Source: an uncultured Bulleidia sp. (GTDB lineage: Bacteria; Bacillota_I; Bacilli_A; Erysipelotrichales; Erysipelotrichaceae). From it: a DNA stretch of 30,198 bases. Made by a program: the position numbers and the translations under genes. Below are positions 8,024 through 16,567 of this stretch, one piece after another. The notes beneath the pieces were generated by a model. It was not told the DNA's origin, ran no database searches, and saw nothing but the letters and a program-made list of their open reading frames with translations. The DNA lies in assembly GCA_934725105.1 (NCBI GenBank), contig CAKVBD010000024.1:1-30198 (forward strand), in the 5' to 3' direction. Numbering within the stretch: position 1 is the stretch's first letter; the number at the start of each line of letters is the position of its first letter.

Positions 8024-9442
8024 AATTGGCATTTCAAAATAGAATGTTGATCCTTTTCCTTTTGATGAATTTACACCATACGGTACGCCATGCAGCTCCA
8101 ACAATTGCTTAACAATATTCAAGCCAATGCCAGAACCATTCGCTACACGTACATGTTCCTTGTCAACCTTATAGTAACGATCCCAGATATTATCTAGATC
8201 TTTTGGATCAATTCCTTCACCAAAATCCTGTACTTCAATACGCACAGTATTTTCTTTTTTAATTTCTCTTACGATGATATGTTTTGCTTCCCCACCGTAA
8301 TTGACCGCATTGTTCAAGAAGTTATTGATAACCTGTTCAATACGCTTCTTGTCTGCATTGACATAGATTGCATCTAGCAGTTCACTTTCAATTGTGTAGC
8401 CTTCCTGCATGCGATAGACATCATATTTCTGCAGCTGTGTTTTTAACAAAGCTGAAATATCAAATACTTCCTTATGCAGAACAATCCTTCCATCCTGTAA
8501 ACGAGACATATCCAGCAAGTCATTGACCAAAGCATTCAATCGTTTTGTTTCATCAACAATGACTTGAATATTCTCATCTGTCTTTTCTTCAGGAAGATCG
8601 ATCATCATTTCTCCATACCCACCAATCATTGTTAATGGTGTTCTTAGATCATGAGAAACATTAGAAATCAGATCTCTTTTTGCCTTGTCTGCCTTTTGAA
8701 TATCATTGGCAGCCTGTACAAGTGTATTGTTCAGATCCGCCGCTTCTTTATAGCGGTTTGTTTTTGGATCAACTGTATATTTTCCCTGTGGGAGCTGTTT
8801 TGCATTGGATGTGATACCAATGATTGGTTTTGCGATATGTCGATACATTAGTAATGTCAATATCGCAACCGCGACAATCATAAATAACGCAATGTAGCGC
8901 ATTTGGGAAGCAAGTGTTTCTGTCGTTGCATTCAATGGTGAAATATTGCCAGAAACCATAATAATGGAACTGTAATCTGCCGCATTGACAATCTTTGTAT
9001 ACACAATCGTATCAAAGTTATTACTCTGATCTCCATCAACACCAAAATCACTGGAGTTATTCGTCACACGTGCAAGATAAGAATGATTCTTGCTTCCAAT
9101 TGCTTTTGTGACAAACTTTGCTCTTTCAGAATTTGTAATCGAAGAAATCATACATCCACGATTTCCAATCGACGCCTGCATACCTCCACTACTAGAAGAC
9201 TGATACACCATAATACATGTATCAGACTGAGACTGCATGTAATCAACGAATTCATCCAGTCTTTCATCTTCAATGAACTTTTCTACAAATGAACCAACTT
9301 CCTGAATGCTTTTGATTTTGTTTGCTTCATACATTGGCTGCAGTAAAACAATCTGAAACAAGAATACAATGGAGGCGGTGAGAATACAGAAGACGATCAG
9401 ATATTTACCGATTTCCCATTTTAAACTAGTCAGCTTTTTCAA
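8006..9442 (-). CDS. Membrane sensor histidine kinase
   Basis: Two membrane segments (about 14-35 and 183-200) frame an extracytoplasmic sensor of about 145 residues. Then come a HAMP linker (RHIAKPI), a HisKA domain with the phospho-accepting His264 (SNVSHDLRTP), and a HATPase domain with the N box (NNFLNNAVNYG), DFGEGI and GSGIGL. The start is a TTG inside the 3' end of the response-regulator gene (17-base overlap), so translation is coupled. The signal is unknown; the sensor domain shows no motif I can name. Confidence 0.9.
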   Translation of the reverse strand: MKKLTSLKWEIGKYLIVFCILTASIVFLFQIVLLQPMYEANKIKSIQEVGSFVEKFIEDERLDEFVDYMQSQSDTCIMVYQSSSSGGMQASIGNRGCMISSITNSERAKFVTKAIGSKNHSYLARVTNNSSDFGVDGDQSNNFDTIVYTKIVNAADYSSIIMVSGNISPLNATTETLASQMRYIALFMIVAVAILTLLMYRHIAKPIIGITSNAKQLPQGKYTVDPKTNRYKEAADLNNTLVQAANDIQKADKAKRDLISNVSHDLRTPLTMIGGYGEMMIDLPEEKTDENIQVIVDETKRLNALVNDLLDMSRLQDGRIVLHKEVFDISALLKTQLQKYDVYRMQEGYTIESELLDAIYVNADKKRIEQVINNFLNNAVNYGGEAKHIIVREIKKENTVRIEVQDFGEGIDPKDLDNIWDRYYKVDKEHVRVANGSGIGLNIVKQLLELHGVPYGVNSSKGKGSTFYFEMPIEKENQ

Positions 9443-10103
9443 AACGGTACCCTACGCCTCTCAATGTAACGATATACTTGGCATATTCACCAAGATTTCT
9501 ACGTAACAGCTTAATATGCGTATCCAATGTACGATCATCACCAAAGAAATCATAGTCCCACACATTACTCAATAACTGTTCACGTGTTAAGGCAATGCCA
9601 CGATTCTTTACTAAATACAGTAATAAATCATATTCTTTTGGTGAAAGCTGTACACGTTCTTTATCAATGGTGACAGTTCTAGCAGAATTATCAATTACCA
9701 TTGCATCTATCACATATCGATCACTCATATCTACTTTCGGAGCAGTACGTTTCAAGATTGCCTGAATACGCATCATCAATTCCTTTGTAGAAAATGGTTT
9801 TACAACATAGTCATCAATGCCTAGATCGAATCCATGAATCTTATCATATTCTTCCCCTAAGGCACTCAACATGATAAAAGGCATGTCAGGACATGTTTTC
9901 TTGATTTCTTTGACCGCAGAAAAACCATCTAATTCAGGCATCATGATATCCATAATCACTAAATCATATGTATTGTTTTCACACTTTTCAACCGCTTCCA
10001 TTCCATTTGCGGCTTCATCTGTTTCAAATCCTTCATGATGCGCATATTTCGCAATCAGTGCACGGATCTTATCTTCATCATCTGTAATCAATATTCTTGT
10101 CAT
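9426..10103 (-). CDS. OmpR-family response regulator
   Basis: Receiver domain with phospho-acceptor Asp52 (VIMDIMMPELDG), acidic pair DDED near the N-terminus and the Lys in VVKPF, then a winged-helix DNA-binding domain (SPKEYDLLLYL, TREQLLSNVWDYDFFGDDRTLDTHIKLLRRNL). The start used is the ATG at 10103, with AGAGG eight bases upstream, in preference to a GTG six codons earlier. Partner of the downstream kinase. A tandem TTCACA repeat upstream suggests autoregulation. Confidence 0.92.
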   Translation of the reverse strand: MTRILITDDEDKIRALIAKYAHHEGFETDEAANGMEAVEKCENNTYDLVIMDIMMPELDGFSAVKEIKKTCPDMPFIMLSALGEEYDKIHGFDLGIDDYVVKPFSTKELMMRIQAILKRTAPKVDMSDRYVIDAMVIDNSARTVTIDKERVQLSPKEYDLLLYLVKNRGIALTREQLLSNVWDYDFFGDDRTLDTHIKLLRRNLGEYAKYIVTLRGVGYRFEKAD

Positions 10104-10121
10104 ACGCGTAACCTCTACCAC

Positions 10122-10156
10122 ATTATCGTAAGCAATGGATGTGAATTCCTTGTGAA
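10122..10156 (-). promoter_or_regulatory. Regulator promoter with tandem TTCACA box
   Basis: On the minus strand, two TTCACA hexamers spaced by five bases (11-bp period; 10151-10156 and 10140-10145) lie 12 bp upstream of a GATAAT -10 (10122-10127). This is where an OmpR/PhoB-type activator would bind in place of a good -35. An AATTCA/TGAATT inverted repeat also lies here. Confidence 0.45.
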
Positions 10157-10178
10157 TTTAATTCAATGAAAAACTGAA

Positions 10179-11006
10179 TTATTCCCCTTCAATAAAGGAT
10201 ACTGCATCTTTAATTTCAGGAATTTCAAGATCTTCCATTGTTCCATCATCCGCACTAGCAGCAACCTGCTGTCTCATTGGAATCTTTGCAAGAACTGGCA
10301 GTCCATACTTCTCACTGACTTCATTGATATGAGACTTTCCAAAGATTTCAATCTTTTCATTACAGTTTGGACATTCCACATAGCTCATATTTTCAATCAA
10401 GCCAAGCACTTTAATATCCATAGACTGTGCCATATTGATTGCCTTTTCAACAACCATAGAAACAAGCTCCTGTGGACTTGTCACCACAACAATGCCATCT
10501 AATGGGAATGACTGGAACGCTGTTAGAGGAACATCACTTGTTCCAGGAGGCATATCTACAAACATATAGTCAACATTATCCCATACAACATCTGTATAGA
10601 ACTGCTTTAAGATATTAGCGACCATTGGTCCTCTCCAGATGACTGGCGTTTCATCTGAATCGAGAATCATGTTTGTAGAAATCACTTGAATTCCATTCTT
10701 TGTGATATATGGATAAATGTATTTCCCATCTCCCATCGCTTTTTCATGAATACCGAATGCTTTTGTCTGGGATGGACCAGTAATATCACCATCTAATACA
10801 CCAACACGGTATCCTCTTCTTGCCATTTCACAGGCAAGCATACTTGTGACGAAAGACTTTCCAACGCCACCTTTTCCACTGACAACGCCAATGATTTTCT
10901 TCACAGAAGACTTTTCATTCAAATCAATCTTAAAAGAATTCTTCTTTTCAGGCATATGAAATCCATAATCTTCTGGTGTTTTTCCCTTACAATTTTTTTC
11001 ACTCAT
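10179..11006 (-). CDS. apbC: Mrp/ApbC-type P-loop ATPase, Fe-S cluster carrier
   Basis: Cytoplasmic ATPase of the Mrp/NBP35 family that binds and hands over 4Fe-4S clusters. It has the deviant Walker A GKGGVGKS (44-51), GVLDGDITGPS, DMPPGTSD and the CPNC cluster-binding pair near residue 212. It lacks the N-terminal DUF59 domain found in longer homologues. A GGAGGAG site is rather far (13 bases) from the ATG. An extended -10 (TGGTAGAAT) lies at 11032-11040. Divergent from purA. Confidence 0.88.
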   Translation of the reverse strand: MSEKNCKGKTPEDYGFHMPEKKNSFKIDLNEKSSVKKIIGVVSGKGGVGKSFVTSMLACEMARRGYRVGVLDGDITGPSQTKAFGIHEKAMGDGKYIYPYITKNGIQVISTNMILDSDETPVIWRGPMVANILKQFYTDVVWDNVDYMFVDMPPGTSDVPLTAFQSFPLDGIVVVTSPQELVSMVVEKAINMAQSMDIKVLGLIENMSYVECPNCNEKIEIFGKSHINEVSEKYGLPVLAKIPMRQQVAASADDGTMEDLEIPEIKDAVSFIEGE

Positions 11007-11072
11007 AATACTTCTTTATCTCCTCCTGTCTATTCTACCACAATATTTAGAATTGTAAGTTTTTACACATTT

Positions 11073-11110
11073 ATCATTAGATTTCTCTCAATTCATTAAA
11101 ATCTAATGAT
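11073..11110. promoter_or_regulatory. 12-bp inverted repeat between apbC and purA
   Basis: A perfect inverted repeat, ATCATTAGATTT at 11073-11084 and its complement at 11099-11110, spacer 14. The right arm reaches the -35 zone of the purA promoter (extended -10 TGGTAAACT, 11128-11136). It has no T tail, so an operator is more likely than a terminator. It does not resemble the PurBox. Confidence 0.5.
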
Positions 11111-11164
11111 TATGGCATCTTAGATTGTGGTAAACTAGATGTGTATGTGTTGGAGGAAAGAAAA

Positions 11165-12448
11165 ATGGCAGGATATGTAGTTGTCGGAACACAATGGGGA
11201 GATGAAGGAAAAGGAAAAGTCGTTGACTTGCTTGGAAAACACGTTGACATGGTCGTTCGTTATCAGGGTGGTAACAACGCTGGTCATACAGTTGTCGTCA
11301 ATGGCAAAAAAACTGTACTTCACCTGTTACCTTCAGGTATTTTAAACAAAGATGCATTATGCGTCATTGGACCTGGTGTTGTATTAAATCCATTTGTTTT
11401 ATTTGAAGAAGTTGAAGCATTGGAAAAAGAAGGATTGCACTGTGATCACTTAAGAATTTCTGATCGTACACAATTATTGATGCCTTATCACGTTAGACTT
11501 GATGAATTGATTGAAGCACGTGGTGGCAAGTACAAAGTTGGTACTACAAAGAATGGTATTGGTCCATGCTATTCCGATAAATATTCTAGAATTGGTATTC
11601 GTGTATGCGACTTGCAAGACTGGAATGTATTTGAAGAAAAGCTGAAGTCTACATTAGAAATTAAAAATGCTGAAATTGAAAAAGTATATGGTGGTGAACC
11701 ATTTGACTATGATGAAATGGTTGCACAATTCAAGGTACTCAGAGAAAAGATGCTTCCTATGATCTGTGACTCTGTTTCTCTTGTCAATGAAGCATTAGAA
11801 AATGATAAAGTTGTTTTATTTGAAGGTGCACAGGCTAACATGCTGGATATCAACTATGGTACATATCCATTCGTCACATCTTCTTCCCCTACAAGTGCTG
11901 GTGTATTAGAAGGTGCTGGTGTACCACCACAGTCATTGACTAGAATCATTGGTATTGCCAAGGCTTATTCTACACGTGTTGGTGAAGGACCATTCGTTAC
12001 TGAATTGCTAGGTGATGAAGGAGAAGCTTTAAGACAAAAGGGATTTGAATTTGGTGCTACTACAGGTAGACCACGTAGATGTGGATGGCTTGATCTTCCT
12101 GTTGTAAAACAGGCAGTCAGAATCAATGGACTTACAGATATCGCAATGACAAAGATTGATATCTTAACAGGCTATGACAAGATTCCTGTATGTGTTGGCT
12201 ATGAACTTGATGGAAAACAAATTGACTATGTACCTGCTTCTCTTGAAGTATATGGCAGATGCAAGCCAGTATGGAAAGTCTTTGATGGATGGACAGAAGA
12301 TATTTCTCAGATCAGAAACTATGAAGATCTTCCTGAAAACTGCAGAAAATATGTAGAATTCGTTGAAGAATATACAAAGACATCTGTATCTTTAGTATCT
12401 GTTTCTCCTGAACGTGAAGGCAATATCATTCGCAAGCCTTTAATCTAA
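11165..12448 (+). CDS. purA: Adenylosuccinate synthetase
   Basis: Joins IMP and aspartate with GTP to give adenylosuccinate, first step from IMP to AMP. Signature GTQWGDEGKGK at the N-terminus, GNNAGHTVV, GPGVVLNP, VGTTKNGIGPCYSDK and TTGRPRRCGWLD. 427 residues, typical. The start is the ATG at 11165, preceded by GGAGG at 11152, not the ATG eight codons upstream. Its TAA overlaps the ATG of a small downstream gene. Confidence 0.96.
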   Translation: MAGYVVVGTQWGDEGKGKVVDLLGKHVDMVVRYQGGNNAGHTVVVNGKKTVLHLLPSGILNKDALCVIGPGVVLNPFVLFEEVEALEKEGLHCDHLRISDRTQLLMPYHVRLDELIEARGGKYKVGTTKNGIGPCYSDKYSRIGIRVCDLQDWNVFEEKLKSTLEIKNAEIEKVYGGEPFDYDEMVAQFKVLREKMLPMICDSVSLVNEALENDKVVLFEGAQANMLDINYGTYPFVTSSSPTSAGVLEGAGVPPQSLTRIIGIAKAYSTRVGEGPFVTELLGDEGEALRQKGFEFGATTGRPRRCGWLDLPVVKQAVRINGLTDIAMTKIDILTGYDKIPVCVGYELDGKQIDYVPASLEVYGRCKPVWKVFDGWTEDISQIRNYEDLPENCRKYVEFVEEYTKTSVSLVSVSPEREGNIIRKPLI

Positions 12449-12582
12449 TGGAACCAGAAAAAGAAAAGAAAAAACCTGTGAAGCAGCAGCCTCATATTCT
12501 AACAAGAGAAGATGAAGAGATGTTTCAACAGGATCGTTATGAAGAGCAATTTGAATCTCATGATGACTATGACAGAGAGTGA
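12448..12582 (+). CDS. Small acidic protein coupled to purA, 44 residues
   Basis: A short frame that starts within the purA stop (TAATG overlap). It encodes a hydrophilic, very charged protein: a Lys-rich N-terminus (EKEKKKPVKQQ) and an acidic, Tyr/Gln-rich C-terminus (EDEEMFQQDRYEEQFESHDDYDRE). No hydrophobic core is visible, so it is probably disordered or folds on a partner. Its reality is supported by the coupled start and by the terminator whose 5' arm spans its last codons. Expected product in the same transcript as PurA; function unknown. Confidence 0.65.
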   Translation: MEPEKEKKKPVKQQPHILTREDEEMFQQDRYEEQFESHDDYDRE

Positions 12583-12597
12583 TCTCTGTCTTTTTTA
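12571..12597 (+). terminator. Terminator of the purA operon
   Basis: Eight-base-pair stem GACAGAGA/TCTCTGTC, loop GTGA (holding the small gene's stop), then six T. Confidence 0.9.
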
Positions 12598-12605
12598 TAT
12601 CTGTA

Positions 12606-12634
12606 TAAAAAAAGACACTTCCTTGTGAAGTGCC
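12606..12634 (-). terminator. Terminator of the gene at 12635-13033
   Basis: On the minus strand a stem GCACTTC/GAAGTGT is followed by seven T. It is back to back with the purA terminator. Confidence 0.85.
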
Positions 12635-13033
12635 CTATTTCTTGATACCTAATCCTACAACGCTATCTTTTTCTACTGGGTTCTTGCTTAAGAACTTTTC
12701 AATATCCGCATAAGAATTGATGACATTGTATGTGACAGACTTCCAGTCACGTTCATGACCATGTGCAAACAAGAAGTCTTCAATACCTGTTTCCATAGAT
12801 GTTTCAGGAACTAATGTAACGCGTGGATCATTGTCATCCAGCCAGTTCCATCCTTCCATCACACCCTTATCTTTAGGAAGAGGTAAATGGTACATAACAG
12901 ACATGTAATCATGTCCAGCTTTATTGTAAAACCAGGTGTTGCCAATAAACAAGTTTCCATCCTTGTCTCTATACAACATTACTACATTTTGAAATACATC
13001 TAAACTTTCAGAAAAACTGATACTTTCGCTCAT
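12635..13033 (-). CDS. Hypothetical protein, 132 residues
   Basis: Not recognised. Soluble, rich in Trp, Tyr and Asp (GNTWFYNK, GWNWLDDNDPR, HGHERDW), without membrane segments or a signal peptide. The start is taken at the ATG at 13033, which has GGAGG eight bases upstream, five codons inside the longest frame. Apparently a single-gene transcript with its own terminator; a possible promoter is TTGATT with TTAAAT (17-bp spacer) upstream. Confidence 0.7.
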   Translation of the reverse strand: MSESISFSESLDVFQNVVMLYRDKDGNLFIGNTWFYNKAGHDYMSVMYHLPLPKDKGVMEGWNWLDDNDPRVTLVPETSMETGIEDFLFAHGHERDWKSVTYNVINSYADIEKFLSKNPVEKDSVVGLGIKK

Positions 13034-13142
13034 ATTCGTATCCTCCATGTATTATTTAATATTCATTGAAACAAAAAATCAATAGATTATTGTTCAATAT
13101 TTCACAAAATATTTTCTGTAAAACGCTTACTTGTGAAAGTGC

Positions 13143-13727
13143 TTACGCATATTTCTTACATTTCAGTGCACTGCGGCGCACTTCCATCTGTCTTAGCATC
13201 ATATGTGCCTGATGACATTTCTGTTCATTAAACCCTTCCAGAGTTTCGCATTTGATCAGATTCTTATTTAAGTATGGCAGATACAGATCATCTAAAATCA
13301 TATAGCCTGTAAAATCAGGATGTTCAAACAGATAATCTGTAATATGTTTCTGACGTTCTTCAAAGTCTTGTGCGGTTACCCCAACAACCTTGACACCCTT
13401 TTTCAAACCACATTTCTTTAAATATCTTTGACAATATCCCACACCTGCAAATCTCCAGGAAGAAGAAATGACAATATTCATATTATATTTCAGACAAAGA
13501 TCCGATAGTCTTTTAATACTAGGAATATCTGCAAACTGACAATCATCTTCTTTGATGGAACGCACTTTAAAAAGCGGATCCGTTTCTTCTCTGCACCAGA
13601 TGTTAATAACACCATCAAAATCCAGAAATAAGTAATACTTCTTTTTTCCTTTTTTAATATTTTTTAAAGCGATGGATTCGATTGCATCCAGTCGCTCTTC
13701 CCACTGTTCATCTGTAAATGTATCCAT
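13143..13727 (-). CDS. HAD-superfamily-like protein
   Basis: HAD motif I is LFLDFDGVI (Asp36 nucleophile, Asp38), motif II SSSWR (around 101-105) and a later acidic motif MILDD. These resemble the short HAD proteins related to the phosphatase domain of multi-domain RNA-repair enzymes (the SSSWR signature), so a phosphatase or polynucleotide-end phosphatase is possible; the substrate is unknown. 194 residues. GAGG lies about 12 bases before the ATG. No clear terminator follows; GTAAGC repeats and a TTTCACAA inverted repeat lie between it and the next gene. Confidence 0.75.
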   Translation of the reverse strand: MDTFTDEQWEERLDAIESIALKNIKKGKKKYYLFLDFDGVINIWCREETDPLFKVRSIKEDDCQFADIPSIKRLSDLCLKYNMNIVISSSWRFAGVGYCQRYLKKCGLKKGVKVVGVTAQDFEERQKHITDYLFEHPDFTGYMILDDLYLPYLNKNLIKCETLEGFNEQKCHQAHMMLRQMEVRRSALKCKKYA

Positions 13728-13778
13728 GTAAATATTTTACCTCTTTTCAAAAATAATGACAGTATTCACGAAACAAAT

Positions 13779-13802
13779 TTGACACGTTTTTCAAAGTGTC
13801 AA
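13779..13802 (-). terminator. Hairpin at the asparaginase stop
   Basis: TTGACAC/GTGTCAA arms; the TGA stop of the asparaginase gene lies in the loop. The T tail is weak (ATTTGTTT), so efficiency is uncertain. Confidence 0.5.
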
Positions 13803-14813
13803 TTCCCCTCTTAAATTTGTTTCCATGAGTTCCTTAATCAATTCAGAATCATATCCTTTCGAAAAAAGATAATACATCTTCGCAACACAAGCTTCGCTCG
13901 TCATATCATATCCACTGACAGCACCCGCTTCCTTTAAACCATTGCTTGCTTCATACGCACCAAGAATCACTGATCCATGAGAACATTGAGAAGTCACAGT
14001 GACAATCGTCCCACGTTCAAATGCACGTTTGATTAAAGGAAACAGTTTCTTTCCATCCTGCGGAATATTTCCAGCACCAAACGTTTCAACAACGATGCCT
14101 TTTAAAGCATTCATCATGATTGGCTCAAACAAATCAAATTGAATACCTGGAAATACTTTCAATACACCAATTGGTACTTTTTGCAGCCTCTGAAATGAGA
14201 ATGGCTGATCTGTTTCTTTCATCAGTGCAGAACGATGATATCGAATATCAATGCCAACATCTGCCAACGTTGGGTAATTTGGTGACATGAATGCAATCAA
14301 ATCATTCGCTGAGAATTTAATTGCACGATTGCCTCGCAATAGTTTACCGCCAAAGTAAAGGCATACTTCATGGATATCCGCATTCGAAGCAATCAAAAAA
14401 GATGTAATTAAATTATCTCTTGCGTCATTTCGAATTTCACAAAGCGGAATCTGAGAACCAGTAAATACAACTGGCTTGTTTAAATTTTCCAGCATGAAAG
14501 ATAATGCGGAAGCAGTATATGCCATTGTATCCGTACCATGCAGTACAACAAAGCCATCATAGCTTTCATAGGCATTTGCAATGATTTCTCCGATCTTGTT
14601 CCATTCATCAACAGAAACACTAGAGGAATCTAGAAGCGGATCTAAAGATACAAGATCCCATAGCGGCATCTTTTCATCTTTTAATTCTTGTATATTGTTT
14701 AACTGTTCAAGAAAAGAGTCTTTTTCTGGCGTATAGCCATGATCACTTTTCATCATACCGATCGTTCCACCGGTATAAATAATCAGTATTTTCTTTTTTA
14801 TGTATACTTCCAT
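13791..14813 (-). CDS. ansA: Type I (cytoplasmic) L-asparaginase
   Basis: Hydrolyses asparagine to aspartate and ammonia. The first catalytic triad region is IIYTGGTIGMM (Thr14), the second VLHGTDTMAYTASAL (about residue 90 on), followed by VFTGSQIPL. No signal peptide, 340 residues, so the cytoplasmic type. A -10 TATAAT lies at 14845-14850 about 30 bp upstream; the ribosome binding site is poor (AGGATGGGATGG at an unusual distance). Confidence 0.92.
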   Translation of the reverse strand: MEVYIKKKILIIYTGGTIGMMKSDHGYTPEKDSFLEQLNNIQELKDEKMPLWDLVSLDPLLDSSSVSVDEWNKIGEIIANAYESYDGFVVLHGTDTMAYTASALSFMLENLNKPVVFTGSQIPLCEIRNDARDNLITSFLIASNADIHEVCLYFGGKLLRGNRAIKFSANDLIAFMSPNYPTLADVGIDIRYHRSALMKETDQPFSFQRLQKVPIGVLKVFPGIQFDLFEPIMMNALKGIVVETFGAGNIPQDGKKLFPLIKRAFERGTIVTVTSQCSHGSVILGAYEASNGLKEAGAVSGYDMTSEACVAKMYYLFSKGYDSELIKELMETNLRGELTL

Positions 14814-14920
14814 TTAAAACGACCATCCCATCCTGTTTGTCTAAATTATATTTTAGTAAATTTTTAAGAAATGAAAAGTGAAATATTTAGCATAATAATA
14901 GATTCATTGAATTTTCACGT

Positions 14921-14950
14921 AAAAAGTCTGAACAACAATTCAGACTTTCT
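14921..14950 (-). terminator. Terminator after the 5'-nucleotidase (pseudo)gene
   Basis: On the minus strand AAGTCTGAA and TTCAGACTT form a 9-bp stem followed by TTTTTAC. It lies after the distal stop (14973), not after the premature one, consistent with the original gene ending there. Confidence 0.85.
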
Positions 14951-14972
14951 AAAACAGAAAATAGATTCTGTG

Positions 14973-16445
14973 TTAATCTTTCACAATCAGTCTACCTTCA
15001 ATATGTGCATTTAAATGCTGATTTTCACTCAAGTATTCTTCAATGATATCATTGGTAGAAGTGGATACAATACGTGTTTTCTTGCGTGCCTCAATCGTTT
15101 CTAGAGATACATGGAAGAATTCATCAAAGTTTGTATAATGGAATTTTGCAAGACTGATAGAATACAGTTTTTCTTTATCAATTGGCTCTTTCTGATATTC
15201 AAACTTTTCAAATTCTTATGTTGTTCTGTTATAGACAATTTCAATGCCTTTTGAGAATTGATAGAACTCACAATGTTCCCCTTGCCATACTTCATCTCTC
15301 ACCATATATTTCACCATACGCATGAATTCATCTCCAGTTACTTCCAGCATGTAGATAGGATCATCATATGGCAGACACTCCTTCAAATCCTGATACATCA
15401 CAATTGGGCCAAGCTGTTCAGATCGAATTGCACCAGAACCAAACATTGCAATATTCACATTCAAACTGCGATATACAGCATCCGCAAGTAAATCGCCAAG
15501 TTCTGTTTCCTGGTTGCGATCTGGATGCGTCAATTCTCTTGCTAGACGCGTAACAACTCTCTGATATTTCTGATCTGTTTCATTCTTGTAGGAATAGATC
15601 AGCTTCATGATTCTTCGATCCACAGAACAATGATCATTATCGATTGGAATGATTTGCCACTTGCAGGAATCAATACAATTATTATCTGTATCTACAACAA
15701 TATCAAATCTTCCAATCTGATTTGTACCTGTACCTGCCTGTACAATCAAAATATCATTCACAACACAAGGTTCTTCTAATAATGTATGAGAATGTCCGCC
15801 AATGATAATATCAACACCTAGACTCTTGTCTAATAATGAAGCAAGCTTCTTATCTTCTTCAAAGCCAATATGCGTTAATAAGACAGTGAAGTCAATGTCA
15901 ATGGAATTATACATATTACAGATCTTGGCAATTGCTTTTGCGGCATCTTCTACGTCAATCAAGGAACCAATCATACCATCGTTCTTTGTCTGTGAAATAA
16001 CTTCTTCTGTCAAGATTCCAATAAATAAAATCTTCATGCCATCAATCTTTAAAATTCTACACGGCTTAAATAGTCTTGCATTATTTGTACGAATATGCAG
16101 ATTTGCGTTTACAATTGGAAACTTTGCACATTTTTCTAAAAACAGCAGCTGTCCAATACCATAGTCAGTCTCATGGTTACCAATCGTTACAATATCAGGA
16201 GAAAGCATATTCATGATTTCAATTGTTGATAATCCCTGATATTCACTGTCAATGATGGAACCACGGAACATATCTCCCGCAATGGCATATACAACATTCT
16301 TTTCTTTCTTTCGTACGTCATTGATATAGCCAGATAGCAACGAAACACCACCGACAAGTTTCTCATCAATATGTTCTGCAAGAAAATCACCATGCAGATC
16401 ATTGGAATGCAGAATCGTTAATTTTTTTGTATTCTTCGCTGTCAT
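14973..16445 (-). pseudogene. 5'-nucleotidase/2',3'-cyclic phosphodiesterase family, in-frame TAA
   Basis: Metallophosphatase of the UshA/YfkN family. It starts at the ATG at 16445, with GGAGGAG nine bases upstream. The metal motifs are intact: HSNDLHGD, AGDMFRGS, IGNHETDYG and GGHSH, and the C-terminal substrate domain begins (ELGDLLADAVYRS, GSGAIR). Codon 410, at 15216-15218, is TAA (after VYNRTT). The same frame then stays open for 80 more codons, with family-like content (KLYSISLAKFHY, HIEGRLIV), to TAA at 14973-14975 and the terminator. So a single nonsense change removes the last part of the C-terminal domain. The shorter product would end at 15216. No signal peptide, so cytoplasmic, unlike UshA. 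A sequencing error cannot be excluded. Confidence 0.85.
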
Positions 16446-16501
16446 AACAAAAATCTCCTCCAGATTCAAATAATTATCTTTTGTATCTATTTTCTATCAT
16501 C

Positions 16502-16530
16502 AGTATATCATAGTAAGTTATTACTTACTA
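16502..16530 (-). promoter_or_regulatory. Palindrome over the nucleotidase promoter
   Basis: Perfect 8-bp arms TAGTAAGT (16511-16518) and ACTTACTA (16523-16530) around TATT, immediately upstream of a TATACT -10 (16502-16507). This is the position of a repressor operator between -10 and -35. Confidence 0.5.
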
Positions 16531-16539
16531 TAAAGGAAG

Positions 16540-16567
16540 AAAAAAATCGTTGCTTGCCAACGACATT
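16540..16567 (-). terminator. Terminator of the YitT-like gene
   Basis: CGTTG/CAACG stem with loop GCAAG, then seven T on the minus strand. Confidence 0.8.

Noticed and set aside
11073..11110. Terminator for an unseen gene in the apbC-purA gap
   Set aside because: The dyad has a 14-base AT-rich loop and no T run on either side, and no gene reads into it.
11141..11164. Upstream ATG for purA
   Set aside because: The ribosome binding site GGAGG lies downstream of it and fits the ATG at 11165, which gives the conserved N-terminus.
15101..15295. A separate 64-codon minus-strand gene
   Set aside because: It is a different frame over the tail of the interrupted 5'-nucleotidase; the nucleotidase frame has family-like sequence and this one does not.
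14973..16445. Stop-codon recoding (selenocysteine or pyrrolysine) to explain the in-frame stop
   Set aside because: The codon is TAA, which neither system uses, and no insertion hairpin is evident.
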